Below are positions 41,335 to 52,710 of a DNA stretch of 64,000 nucleotides, in pieces. The notes under the pieces were generated by a model. The model was not told where the DNA came from. It saw only the letters and a list, made by a program, of their open reading frames with translations, and did not search any database. Where the stretch lies: NCBI RefSeq assembly GCF_036711975.1, contig NC_091967.1:29675501-29739500 (forward strand), read 5' to 3'. This stretch comes from Onthophagus taurus (Eukaryota; Arthropoda; Insecta; Coleoptera; Scarabaeidae). The stretch's first letter is position 1. The number at the start of each line of letters is the position of its first letter. Both the position numbers and the translations under genes were made by a program.

Positions 41335-41798
41335 TGGGGAAAGTTATGTTTCAAGTAAATTTGTCAAAAGATTATCAAAATATTGATGTTAATATCTCCC
41401 TCTACCCTCTACACGCTACTCTCAAAGATCAATCTAGGGAGGAAGCCGCAGAGATCAAACAAATGAAGATCAATCAGTATAATTCGGTTGCTCTTAGGAC
41501 CTTTCTATTTGGCCTGGACGTAATCAATGATCGACTGGGAATGGAGGTGAACCTGCGAGCATCCGAAGACATAGAGACCGCCGAAGGACTGGCTACGGAA
41601 ATTGAAAATTACAAAATCCAGAAAAAACGATACCTGGAATTTCAGAAAAATGTAGCTCACCCACCTGTAAAACCAAACAATCTTAGCATGCGAATGCATG
41701 GTTTTGGACAAACGTCTGACTTCCAACATAGACCAATGATGCAAACGCAAAGGCAAATCACTCTACAGAGACAATTTATACCACCAGCTCAACCATGA
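41335..41798 (+). pseudogene. gypsy-type gag fragment
   Basis: Contains QMKINQYNSVALRTFLFGLD and TAEGLATEIENYKIQKKRYL, a pattern found near the end of capsid in insect Ty3/gypsy gags. A Gln/Pro-rich tail ends at 41796-41798. The first 25 residues of the open frame look random, so the true homology begins after about 41340. Soon after it come LTR fragments of the gypsy element to the right, so this may be gag of an internally deleted copy of the same or a related family. Confidence 0.6.
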
Positions 41799-41859
41799 AT
41801 ATAACTGTTGAAATCCATGTTGCAAGTTTTGTAAAAATTTTAAAATGGTTAATAAATAC

Positions 41860-42027
41860 TGCCACGAAAAGTTTTAACACCGATTTTTTTCTTTTAGTTT
41901 TGATAGATTAAGATAAGCACGGTGTTAAAGCTTTGGTGGCAGAGCCGGGTTTGTTTTTTGTTTTTCTTTTAGTTTTGTTACTGTAGCTTCAAATATGCTG
42001 GGGCATATTTGGCCCAGCGGGGGGTAA
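41860..42027 (+). repeat. LTR start fragment, primer-binding-like site and purine tract of a collapsed gypsy copy
   Basis: TGCCACGAAAAGTTTTAACACCGA at 41860 equals the first 24 bases of the LTR at 42028. CGGTGTTAAAG and TTTGGTGGCAGAGCCGGG (primer-binding-like, about 41934) follow soon after. A G-rich tract CAGCGGGGGGTAA then directly precedes the next LTR. LTR start, PBS, PPT and LTR within 170 bp describe an element that has lost nearly all of its interior. Confidence 0.6.
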
Positions 42028-42442
42028 TGCCACGAAAAGTTTTAACACCGATATAAAACAATATTTTATCGAGGATTATTGTAAGACAATCGCTGGTATA
42101 TAATTAGATAATGCTTTATCAGCGTCGCGAGCGAACGACGACCTGCCCGATGGCGGGGGCGCCTCGGAAGAATACGAGTGATTGTCCGATAGTTGGGAGT
42201 AAGAAGCGGTTAAGTTCGGTGGTAATAAAAAGACTTAAAAGTTATCTGTGATACCGTTTTTGATTTCCAACCCGAATATCTTCCCGATATCCGGAATACT
42301 AAAACTCAGTACGAAACACGGTAAGTACCTTTACTATTATATTCAGATTAGAAGGGTTAGCTAGCGTTGGTACCTCCGCAATAAGAATTCAAGCGAGTAA
42401 CTAGGAGCAACTACCCCCCTGAACCAAGGGCGAAACGTGACA
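42028..42442 (+). repeat. gypsy LTR (5' of the env-bearing element)
   Basis: TGCCACGAAAAG...GTGACA, about 415 bp, followed by TTTGGTGGAGGCGCC as a probable primer-binding site. It is preceded by a purine tract, as a 3' LTR would be, so it may serve both a collapsed upstream copy and the element downstream. No second full LTR is found after the env gene. Confidence 0.65.
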
Positions 42443-42492
42443 TTTGGTGGAGGCGCCTTACATTTGATCCCTAGGTTATTTACACGTAGGAA

Positions 42493-43929
42493 ATGGCTGA
42501 GGGTGCTAGAACTAGGTTACAGGTTCGCAGAGATGGTAAAACAGATAGAAATAGTCCTCTCAGTTTAGAAGTTAATTTGGATCAAAATGTGTTTAGTAGA
42601 AACGGAATGACTCCTAGATCACCCCCACTAACAATGAGCACACCGTTTCCTCAGACAACAGTGACGGTTACTACAGCGGGTAGTTCGAACACTGGCGCCG
42701 TACCACGCATTAAGTCACCACCACCCCCGGTACCCATAGCAGCTCAGAGTATATTACCGGTGGATATCCCATTCGACGATGCCGACTCATCAAAGGCTTA
42801 TGAACACATTTCTTTTCGACAATCACCTCAAATACATAAACAAATTGAACTCCCTCCGGCATTTACAGCACAGACTCCCATAAAACCAACTAACACGTTC
42901 TTGTCCAAAAATGCCACAAATGCACCTCGAGTTTCAACGCCGGTACAACTTGATGCCACGCAGAAACGCGTAAGGGTGCTTTCTCCGCCTAGGGGAGCCC
43001 CTTCGCCACCCAGACCAGACGGCACAATAGGAAATCAGTTCAATTTATTGGGGAATAACACAATATCACAAATAAACGAACACAGAAATCCTTTAATGCC
43101 CAAATTCGTGCAGCCTCCTTCGTTTAATCCTGAGCGAGATGACCCCATTCGATTTTTAAAGGAACACAGAATTGCTGCTCAAGCGAACGCGTGGAATGAC
43201 ATGGTGATGCTCTGTTATTTTGTAAATTCCCTGCAAGATACAGCTGCAGTATGGTTCCGAAATTTTGCGAAACATAATCCCAATGCTGATTGGACGAATA
43301 CTTTAAAAGCGTTCAAAAATAAATTGATTGGCCCAAATTACGAGGAAGATCTAAATTTTAGGTTAATAAGTCGTCGCCAGAGCCCAAATGAATCGTTGCT
43401 TCAATATTATTATTCGGTAATCGACTTATGCGATGAAGTGGACCCGGGAATGTCGGAATCTCAGATCATGAATAGAGTTTTAGTAGGATTGTTGCCGTAT
43501 TATAGACACATGTTTAATATTAGTCGACCTACTTCGTTACCGGACATGGAACAGCTAATAGATTCAATTTCTGAAACCGAACGAGTTGGTAGTATTTACC
43601 AAAGTTATAACCCCGAACCAAAAACACAACCGAAAAACATTGAATTCGCATCGGTAGTTAACGATATGACAAAAGAAATATCTAAAATTGTTCTGACGGA
43701 AATTAAGAAGGAGATGAATTTTAAACCGCGAGAGAATTTAAACTGGCGCCCACCACAACCTAATTCTAGACAAAATCTAAACTCTCGAACCGTCGATGGT
43801 CGCCCAATTTGTTTTCGATGTCGCAGACCAGGGCATATAGCGGCAAATTGTAGAAATTCAACTGGGAACCTACCTCAACAAAATCGTCCACGGTTAAACT
43901 ACAATGGACAGAACGATCAGAGGTCCTAG
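42493..43929 (+). CDS. gypsy gag with zinc knuckle
   Basis: 478 residues starting MAEGARTRLQVRRDGKTD. The Pro-rich N-terminal half (to about residue 200) is followed by a capsid-like region (PERDDPIRFLKEHRIAAQAN, WFRNFAKHNPNADW, RRQSPNESLLQYYYSV). A CCHC knuckle CFRCRRPGHIAANC is near residue 440. Gag coats the element RNA and builds particles. The frame is unbroken. The pol frame overlaps the gag end in the -1 frame, the usual way gypsy elements express pol. Confidence 0.85.
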   Translation: MAEGARTRLQVRRDGKTDRNSPLSLEVNLDQNVFSRNGMTPRSPPLTMSTPFPQTTVTVTTAGSSNTGAVPRIKSPPPPVPIAAQSILPVDIPFDDADSSKAYEHISFRQSPQIHKQIELPPAFTAQTPIKPTNTFLSKNATNAPRVSTPVQLDATQKRVRVLSPPRGAPSPPRPDGTIGNQFNLLGNNTISQINEHRNPLMPKFVQPPSFNPERDDPIRFLKEHRIAAQANAWNDMVMLCYFVNSLQDTAAVWFRNFAKHNPNADWTNTLKAFKNKLIGPNYEEDLNFRLISRRQSPNESLLQYYYSVIDLCDEVDPGMSESQIMNRVLVGLLPYYRHMFNISRPTSLPDMEQLIDSISETERVGSIYQSYNPEPKTQPKNIEFASVVNDMTKEISKIVLTEIKKEMNFKPRENLNWRPPQPNSRQNLNSRTVDGRPICFRCRRPGHIAANCRNSTGNLPQQNRPRLNYNGQNDQRS

Positions 43930-45047
43930 ATTCTGTCCCACCAGTTATATTAGATTATAAGAATAGGACCCCCGTCTTATCTTGCTTACAGAAAAACACC
44001 AGTACCTTAGTTTATAATGTAATCCCCCAACTAGAAGACAATAAAATTTTGGCCATACCAGGAATGGTAAACAACATTTACACAGAGATAATCATCGATA
44101 CAGGGTCAGCTTACAGCCTTGTAAATAAAGTCTGTGTTAAAGAAAAAGCAAACTTGCCACATTTAAAGACAATCACAAATTCCTTGGTTACAGCTAACGG
44201 AATAGCTGAAGTTAAACTTCGATTTAATCAAGAAAACTACAACATAGAGGCGCTTGTAGTAGAAGATTCACCGGTAGTTCTTATTTTGGGGTGTGATTTT
44301 TTACGAAACCATAATGTGGAAATTAATTTCTTAACAAAAAGTATTAAAGTTAACAATAAGCGTCCGGATATTACACAACTTCCTGTCGACACCGTCCATA
44401 ATTGTAAAATTGCAAAAAACCATGAGTTACTGACATCGCCGTCAGCGACCTTAAAGAGCGAACCAACTTATATAGTTCAAACAGAATTTGTTAATGTGAC
44501 ATCAGCGTTTCCGTCTTGCACAATAAGTCTAGACAATGTGGACATATTTAGCTTAGCGAACGATTATTGCTTGTTGAACATAATTTCAAAGAATTTAAAA
44601 CTGCAAGGAAAATTACATCGAAAATTTAAAAAGATGATCAGTAGCATTCATCAATTAGATAAAAATTGCAAATTGGGGGGCATTATATGCGCAAAAGATA
44701 CAGAACATCATTTATGTTATATGGTAGTTCAAGAAACAGAGAAGAAACAAATTGACACGAATGTTTTTAAATCAACTTTAGTCAAGGTCAAACAATACTT
44801 CTTGGAAAATAAATTTCAGAATTTGGCAATACCTTTTCGAATGGGAAAATTTCGGTTTAAAAAACTTGAAAGTGCATTGCATGAAGTTTTTGAGGACACA
44901 AATATTAAAATTTCAATTTGTAAATTAAAAGCAATTAAACCAACACCTGACACCGAACATGATACTACTGGTGTAACGTTATGGAATGCTCTTCCGAGAA
45001 ATGATTTAATAGAGCCAGTTCTCCGTGAGTTGAGGATACAATTCTAA
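43863..45047 (+). pseudogene. gypsy pol, protease segment, in -1 frame relative to gag
   Basis: The -1 frame is open from within the last codons of gag and contains IIIDTGSAYSLVNKV (aspartic protease D-T-G) and VVLILGCDFLRNHN (flap/second motif). After about residue 150 the ORF wanders into sequence unlike the family (NIISKNLKLQGKLHRKF...) and stops at 45045-45047. The RT part lies downstream in another frame, so pol is frameshifted or carries an insertion here. Confidence 0.7.
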
Positions 45048-45154
45048 ATCCGGGAACAACAACAACCTGTAAAATACAATTTTCTCGCGATGTAAGCAAT
45101 GATAAGTACTTTATTTTTGTAAATAGGGGTAGAGTACATTTAGAGAAAAAAAAT

Positions 45155-48090
45155 TAGAAATAGCAGATAATTTAGAGGGATTACAAGAGGGTATAGTTAA
45201 AATTTTTAATTACGGTGCCTTACTGTCTACGCTAGTAAAAAGTTGCGTTATAGGATACTTAAATAGTAATAAGGACTGTGAACTTAAAGATATTGAAGAG
45301 GGCTACACTCTTAGTTTTCTTACCTTTACAAGTGATAATGATGACGCCAGTACCAACAAGGACGATTACAAGATTAGTTCCTCATTAGATAATAACTCAT
45401 ATGGGAGATTACGAAGCCTTTTAAAGGATAATTCTGACATCATGTCATGGAATTCTAAAAAATTGGGCTTGAGTCATTTGACGGAGCACGTCATTGAAAT
45501 AGGAAACAACACCCCGGTAAAGTCGAGACCATACAGGGTTAGTTTTAGGGAAAGGGAGATAATCAGAGAGCAAGTTGACGAGATGTTAAACCAGGGAATT
45601 ATTAGAGCTTCCGATAGTGACTTCGCGTCTCCTGTAGTTTTAGTGAAGAAACCTGACGGGTCATTTAGATTTTGCGTCGACTACAGAAAATTAAATGCGA
45701 TTACAACAAAATGCGCGTACCCCTTACCCTTAATAGATGACATTTTAAATTTTTTAGCGGGTAATATGTTCTTTAGTATTCTGGATCTTAATAGCGGATA
45801 TTGGCAATGCGCAGAACGCGAAGAAGATAAACACAAAACCGCTTTTGTTACTGCAGACGGTCTCTTTGAATGTAACAGATTAGCGTTTGGTCTCTGTAAT
45901 GGCGCGAGTACCTTTCAAAGACTAACAGACTATATTTTTCGTGAGCTTAAGTGGAAAGAAGTCGCTGTCTATTTGGATGATATAATCGTAGTCAGCAAAA
46001 CATTTGATGAACATCTGGAGCGTCTAAACAATGTTTTCGAATGCATAAGAAATGCAGGTTTAACCCTTAAAGTTTCAAAATGTGTTTTTTGCGAACCCGA
46101 ACAAAGAATTTTAGGATTTAGAGTGTCTTCGGTGGGTATAGAGCCTGACACAGATAAAATTAAGGCGGTAACGGAATTCCCAATTCCGAGGAGAGTTAAG
46201 GATGTTCAGAGTTTTTTAGGATTGTGCAATTATTATCGAAGATTCATAAAAGATTGCGCAAAGATTGCTAGTCCCTTATATAAAATCACGGGTTCCAAAT
46301 CTAAATTCATTTGGAATGTTGCTCAAGATAATGCATTCACAGCGTTAAAGGAAAAATTGGTAAACCCGCCATTGTTACATCATTTCGACCCTTAGTTGGA
46401 AACGGAAATACACGTCGATGCAAGTGGCACCGGTTTAGGAGCAGTTTTACTGCAAAAAGACAGGGACACCGAATTGCTTCACCCGATAGCGTTTATTTCT
46501 CGAACCCTTACCGTAAGCGAGAAAAATTATACAATAACTGTACTGGAATGTCTTGCTACAGTTTGGGCAGTTGAGTATTTTCGCGTTTACCTTTGGGGTT
46601 TGCCAAACTTCACTATTTTGACGGACCACCACTCCCTTTGCTGGCTCCATTCTCTTAAAAGCCCTAACAAGCGACTACTTCGATGGGCTCTAAAACTAGC
46701 CGAATATTATTATACTATTATCCACAGGAAAGGTGCGACAAATAAAGATGCGGATGCTTTATCAAGATATCCGTGTCAAGTAGCGACTACTGTCGATGAA
46801 CAACAAGCTGTAGATATAACATCTTTTATCGCTGACTGTGTGGACCTTCGCAAAATTCAAAATGACGACGAAAGAATACAACAAATTTTGACCATGATAA
46901 AAAACCCAGACACGGCTGGACCGTCTGAGGCACAAACTGTCAAAAATTACATCATAAAGGAAGGAATATTGTACAGAAAAAAACATACTAGTCAGGGTGA
47001 ACAACTATTACTAGTAGTGCCGCGTCATCTCAGAAAGGAAATCTTAAATACTCACCATAACGAACCAATAAGTGGGCATTTGGGCTACACAAAAACCTAT
47101 GATAAAATACGAAAAAGGTATTTCTGGGAAGGCATGTTGAAGGATATACGACAGTATATCAAAGGATGTCCGGATTGAAAAACGAGAAAGGGATCCACCA
47201 ATCAGAGACCAGCGGGTTTACTACATCCGATAGAAGGCGGACAACCATTCGAAAAAGTTGGCATCGACTTAGTAGGACCCTTGAGAAGGGGTTCTACTGG
47301 CAAAACGGTTATTGTGGTTGCCAGTGATTATGCTATAAGGTGGGTGGAAGCAAGAGCTCTGCCCAATGGGAAAGCCGGACCCGTAGCTAAATTTCTAATA
47401 GAGCAGATTATCTGTCGTCATGGGTCACCAAAATACATATTAAGTGATAGAGGAACAGTATGTTTATCTCACACCGTCACGGAAATTTTAAAATTAATGG
47501 GAATAGAAGGTACTTACACAACGGCATATAAATCATCTACAAATGGATTAACAGAAAGAGCAAATAAAACGATCGTAGATATGATTAGTTTGTATACGTC
47601 TACGTCACAAAAAGATTTTGATGTATTTCTTCCTCATTGTGTATTCGCCTATAACACTTCAAGGCAAGAATCGACTCAGTTTAGTCCTTTTCAATTGGTG
47701 TATGGTAGAGAGCCAGTACTTCCTACTGATGCTCAACTCAGAGTAGAAATGACGACAGAATTTGCTATACAAAATCAGGATGTAATCCAAAAAATTAGGG
47801 GTGAGGCACGTGAGAACCTAAAGTTAAAACAAGAAAAAGACAAAGAGCGCTACGATGAACAGCATAGAGAAGTTAACTTTGACATAGGACAAAAGGTTAG
47901 GCTAAGAACACCCTTGAGACAAGTAGGAAAATCCGATAAGCTTCAACCTAAATATTTCGGACCCTACACAATTGTTGGAAGACGTAATAGTTTAAACTAT
48001 GTCGTAGAATCTGGTTCTGGAGCTAAACGTAAAAGAGACCTAGTTCACGTATCGCGCCTCGCTCCCTATTACGACCAATGGGAACCATAA
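45155..48090 (+). pseudogene. gypsy pol: reverse transcriptase, RNase H, integrase; two in-frame stops
   Basis: RT: FRFCVDYRKLNAITTKCAYP, FSILDLNSGYWQ, AFGLCNGASTFQRL and VAVYLDDIIVVS, the Y-L-D-D metal site. RNase H: IHVDASGTGLGAVLLQKD and ILTDHHSLCWL. Integrase: an H2C2 zinc finger whose last Cys codon is lost at the TGA 47176-47178, then ASDYAIRWVEA (D), ILSDRGTVCL (D), SSTNGLTERANKT (E) and a C-terminal GPYTIVGR domain. The TAG at 46393-46395 separates RT from RNase H. All parts share frame 1, so the two stops are simple substitutions. The copy is an old, inactive relative of insect errantiviruses. Confidence 0.85.
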
Positions 48091-48193
48091 ATGAAAAGAG
48101 TTTGGATATCTCATATCTAAAGTATTCTGTAGGGCTTCTCAAACATATATAAAACAGGGTTATTTTGTTTGTTGTTACTGTTAAGGAATTAAG

Positions 48194-50056
48194 TTGTTAT
48201 GTTTAGAGAAAACGAAAAAAAAAGTCCCACAATTAATGATGTACTGGGTAATCTGGGAAATCATCTGCGTATTTATGGTGGCTACCGTTGGAAAAGCAAT
48301 AGAACGCCAATACAACGTAGAGTCATTAAACCATATTCCAGGCCTCATGTACAAAAAATTAGGTAGGATCAACGTTGTTCAGATGTATTGGAATGTAGTA
48401 ACTCATATAGATTTTCAAAATTATGACCGAAATTTTGCATTAATTCAAGTTAACTTAAACGCTATTATGAAGGTCTGTTCACAAAACCACTCGGAAATAC
48501 AAAATATTTGCGCCAGTCATGTTAGCGCGCTAAATCGCACGGTACACAAGATTGAATGGGAAAAATCCCTGATTCCCAATTTGGTAGAGCATGCACGTGT
48601 AAAACGTGGATATTTTGACGGTATCGGTAAGCTTTCTAAAACACTCTTTGGCACTCTTTCTACCGACGATGCTGATCATTTCGAATCTTTAATAACTCAA
48701 GTTACAAACAAACAAGTTAAAACCGAAAACTTATTAGGTGAGCAGACTTCAATAATTAAATCTACTATTCAAAATGTAAACTAAACTCTGAATCATGTTG
48801 AAGAGAAAGAAAAAATAATAGAAAATAATTTAAAGAAATTGCAAATATTACATAATAGATTCATAGTCGCGTTTAAAACGGAAAATGAGGTGCATAACTT
48901 TCATTATCAGGTGTCATTTTTGAACGAATTAATAGATGAGTATCAATTAGAAACTATTAATTGACTAAACATAATTTTGATGGCGAAGCAAGGAATTTTA
49001 CACCCATTACTAGTCTCTCCTAAAGACATTACAGATGAAATCTTAGAAATAAGAGATAAAATTTCCGCTACCTTGACGATTCCATTAGATATAAAACATT
49101 TAACGTCGGGAGAATTGCAAAATATAATAAATTTGAATATTTTCGTAAAGCAATCAAAATTAATAGCCATCATTTCCATCCCTTTTGTGAACATGCAACC
49201 TTACACACTCTTCCAAATTAAATCCTTACCAATTCAGTTACATCAGAATAAATTTATAACCATCGAAAATCACATTAAATTCTTGGCGGTCAACATACAC
49301 CAAAGTAATTTCATTAAAATCACTACAGAAGCATTTAAACAATTAAAAAGAATCGATCAACAACATTTTTTAACTGACGGTAAACACCCTGTTATGTCAA
49401 TTTTCGCGGAAATTTGTGAAGTACTGTTACTTCAACCACAAAAGGAAATACCTCGTTCCTGTAAAAGACATGTAAAGATAATAAACACCTCTTGTGTTGA
49501 GGGGGAGGGAGGTAATTCCTGGTTATTTACCGTGCCTTACGAGGAAATGTTAGTTATTAAGTGTAGTATAAATTCGCAGGATCAAGAAGTCCGAAAATCT
49601 TTGTTAGGCTCCGGTCGAATTTATTTAAGTCCAAATTGTATAGGGGTAATAGGGTTAGTTAAGTTAGTACCAATAATTGAAAGGTATTCCAACATCGCAG
49701 TTGATTTTTCTGATATTTATGTGTCCCATATTGCCACAAGTTTCAATAACAGCGAAAACAAGTTTATGCTGGGAGACATAGATGCGTCGCAACAGGATCA
49801 CCTAATATCATACTTGAAAGATAAGCAAGCTCTAACGCACGGCACTCGAAAACTAGATGACCTTCTAAAAGAAATAGACGCCCTTAATGAGCAAAGAGTA
49901 TACCGGACTCAATCAATAGTAGAGTCTACGGTTTTGTATATCATAGGGGTTGTGATGATTGTAGCTATCGCATGGGTAATTAGAGAAGGAATAAAACAGA
50001 GGAATAGTTCTAAAGTGATTATAGGTGTGAATTTTTCCAAAAAAACCACTGTTTGA
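48194..50056 (+). pseudogene. env-like (insect errantivirus/baculovirus F-type) gene with two in-frame stops
   Basis: One frame carries the gene, with stops at 48782-48784 and 48962-48964. A hydrophobic segment near residues 15-35 looks like a signal peptide. RVKR near residue 135 is a furin-type site, followed by a Gly/Phe-rich fusion-peptide-like stretch. Coiled-coil heptads come next, then the Cys-containing ectodomain (CVEGEGG, NCIGVIG) and a C-terminal membrane span (VLYIIGVVMIVAIAWVI). This is the layout of the F-type env of gypsy errantiviruses. It follows pol directly, as expected. The two stops make it non-functional as it stands. No 3' LTR was found after it. Confidence 0.75.
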
Positions 50057-50092
50057 GAGCGATGAAAGATATTTATTTAATTATTAAATCGG

Positions 50093-50140
50093 TGCTACGC
50101 TACGTTTCGATCAATAAGTTGGTCTTCTTCAGGCACGTCT
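50093..50140 (-). ncRNA. Hammerhead-type ribozyme motif
   Basis: On the minus strand: CTGAAGA (N7 is free in the core), an extra A, stem II GACCAA/TTGATC with one mismatch and loop CTTA, then GAAAC and GTA. GCGT after the cut pairs with GTGC before the core, partly by G-U pairs. AC/GT gives a minimal stem III. It belongs to the LTR-like sequence beside it. Confidence 0.6.
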
Positions 50141-50156
50141 AAAAAGGTTTTATAGG

Positions 50157-50430
50157 TTCAATACAAATAATTAAGACAAAATTATATATTGAATATTTAC
50201 CGTCTTAGGATGTAGCAAATGGAGGATTTGATCTATATAAATTTAACATCGTAAAGGCAATGGAGATAATTCGTTATTTAGACGTACATAATTTTAAGTT
50301 AGAGTTTAAAGATTTACATGAGGGTCGAATTCTAAAATGCATATAAAAAAACATATAAAAAACAATTACGGAAAAAACGTTGACGTTTTGTACATTAAAA
50401 CATAAGGCCGGCTCACCTTTTTTTTAACTA
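50157..50430 (-). repeat. Palindrome arm, left (Penelope-type LTR-like sequence)
   Basis: About 275 bp that recur as a near-exact reverse complement at 58726-59000. It begins next to the hammerhead motif at 50093-50140. The inner ends of both arms are TA-rich (TTAACTATA/TATAGTTAA). Confidence 0.8.
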
Positions 50431-50432
50431 TA

Positions 50433-52710
50433 CAGGGTGTTCCGGTGACTCGGGGCATAAAATTAACCTCATATACTAGAGCAAAAATGATGACGATTCG
50501 TGAAAAAAAATTATTATAAAAGTCTTCAAATGGCCAAGATATGGGCCATCAAAGTTCAGAAATTTTAGCACATTTTTCTAAATATTTTCAATACCATGAA
50601 TGATAGAGCGTTGAAATTTGGTACAGGGTAAACAAATATCAAGCAAAATCATTGAACCAATTTACCTAAAATGTACCTAAAATTTGTTTGCTCAGAACTT
50701 TTTTGTTCGCACGTAACCCTACATTTGTTTTTGTACTTTTTAATAGAAAATTTATTTTAGAAACTTTTATCACTCTTTGAAAATTTTGATAACATTGATC
50801 GTTTTCGAGTTATACGCGAAAATATTAAGCTTCGATTTCAATGGTAACATTAAAAAACAAAAATCTTCGAAAAAGTCAAGGTTGGCCATGGCAATTAAAA
50901 AAAACAAATTGAGCTGTCAACTTGTTTATGTCGTTTAAACACAAACGATAGTGTTTTGTTAGTTAAGTTTTTATTAATTTTAAGTGTTCAAAATGTAGTT
51001 ACACATTTAGTGAACAAACTGACATGATTTTGACATTAGGGGAATGTCATGGAAACGCCGTAGCAGCCGCTAACCGTTATCGGGAGAAATTTCCGAACCG
51101 CAGAGCGCCCAATCGAAAAACATTTTTAAGGATTGAAACCCGTTTAAGGGAAAATGGGACCTTTAAGACGAAATTTACTAACAACGGTAACGTAAGATCA
51201 GTCCGAACACCCGAACTAGAAGAAGATATTCTAGACTACGTAGAAGAAAATACTACAGCTAGTACTTTGGATATGGCGAGGCATTTTTTAACTTCAAAAA
51301 CAACTGTTTGGAGTGTTCTTCACGAGCAACAACTTTATCCATTTCATTGTTACAAAGTTCAGAAAGTTCGACTGGCTGATTACCCACTGCGACTGCAATA
51401 TTGCCAAATAATGCAGTACAAAATCCAAATTGATGATCAGTTTTAAGAAAAAGTGCTTTTTACAGATGAATCCACTTTTTCTAAAGATGGAATCATCAAT
51501 TTGAGAAATTTACATAGTTGGGCGGACGAAAATCCAAGATATAAGAAAACTTGGAAATCACAATGGAGATTTTCTCTTAACGTTTGGGCTGGCATTGTGG
51601 GCGATGTAATTATTGAACCCATTTTCTTGCCATCAAGGCTGGATGGACATACATACAGGCGACATTTAGAGGAATTAGATGATTTTTTAGATGTCGTTCC
51701 TTTAAACACAAGGCAAGCAATGTGGTATATGCATGATGGTGCTCCTGTGCATAGCACACAGGCTGTCCAAAAATTTCTGAGGGAACGTTTTCCGGGACGG
51801 TGGATTGGACAAGGAGTAGATTCGCTGATAAGTTGCCCCCCCCCCCCGATCGCCGGATCTTACACCTGTAGATTTTTATTTATGGAGACGCGTTAAATCG
51901 CTAATTTACTGCGTTGAAATAACTTCAGTTGATCAACTGAGGTTTCGAATTGTTGATTCATTTGATCAACTTCGAACTGAGATCAATGTTCTCCGCAGAG
52001 TGCGCTTTAATTTAACATTTTTAAATATCTGCTTTAGTATTTTTTTGTTCTTTTTTATTTATTACTATTTGTTTATAATTATTGTTTATAACATTAAACA
52101 ACATTAAACATTAAACATTCTTTTATTCAACTAAAATAAACTAACACTGGATTTAACTAAGTCTGCACTTAGAAATTTATGCAAATAATGGTTATTAGCT
52201 CAGTTCGTTTTTCAATTGTCATCGCCAACTCAGATCTTGCGGAATATGTTTCCTTTTTTTGTTTGTTACGATTGAAATCAGTGCTTAACATTTTCGCGTA
52301 TAACTCGAAAACGGTCAATGTTATCAAAATTTTCAAAGAGTGATAACAGTTTCCAAAACAAATTTTCTATTAAAAAGTACAAAAATAAATGTAGGGTTAC
52401 GAGTGAACAAAAAAGTTCTGAGCAAACAAATTTTAGGGACACCCTCCTGTATAGCATGGTTGCCGCCGCCCGATCAAAGTCAAAATTGGTTCAATGATTT
52501 TGCTTGATATTTGTTTACCCTGTACCAAATTTCAACGCTCTAGCATAAATGGTATTGAAAATATTTAGAAAAATGTGTTAAAATTTCTGAACTTTGATGG
52601 CCCATATCTTGGCCATTTGAAGACTTTTATAATAATTTTTTTTCACGAATCGTCATCATTTTTGCTCTAGTATATGAGGTTAATTTTATGCCCCGAGTCA
52701 CCGGAACACC
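50433..52710. mobile_element. mariner-like element 1 with very long terminal repeats
   Basis: Inverted ends CAGGGTGTTCCGGTGACTCG and their complement at about 52688-52710, extending more than 400 bp inwards (the TCACTCTTTGAAAATTTTG block is at both 50774 and 52320). The left flank is TA (50431-50432). The last bases CTG-TA on the right are lost at the join to element 2. It holds one broken transposase gene. Confidence 0.8.
51024..52020 (+). pseudogene. mariner-like transposase of element 1, broken
   Basis: The N-terminal helix-turn-helix part contains GECHGNAVAAANRYREKFPN. A TAA at 51444-51446 is in frame, after which come VLFTDESTFSKDG (first Asp) and WYMHDGAPVH (second Asp). A run of 13 C at about 51837 shifts the frame. 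RSPDLTPVDFYLW (third acidic residue) is read in the next frame. The spacing from the second to the third Asp is clearly longer than the 34 of classic mariner and near 41, as in rosa-type DD41D elements (inference). A Met upstream of 51024 seems lost, because the codons before it read as the family N-terminus. Confidence 0.75.
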
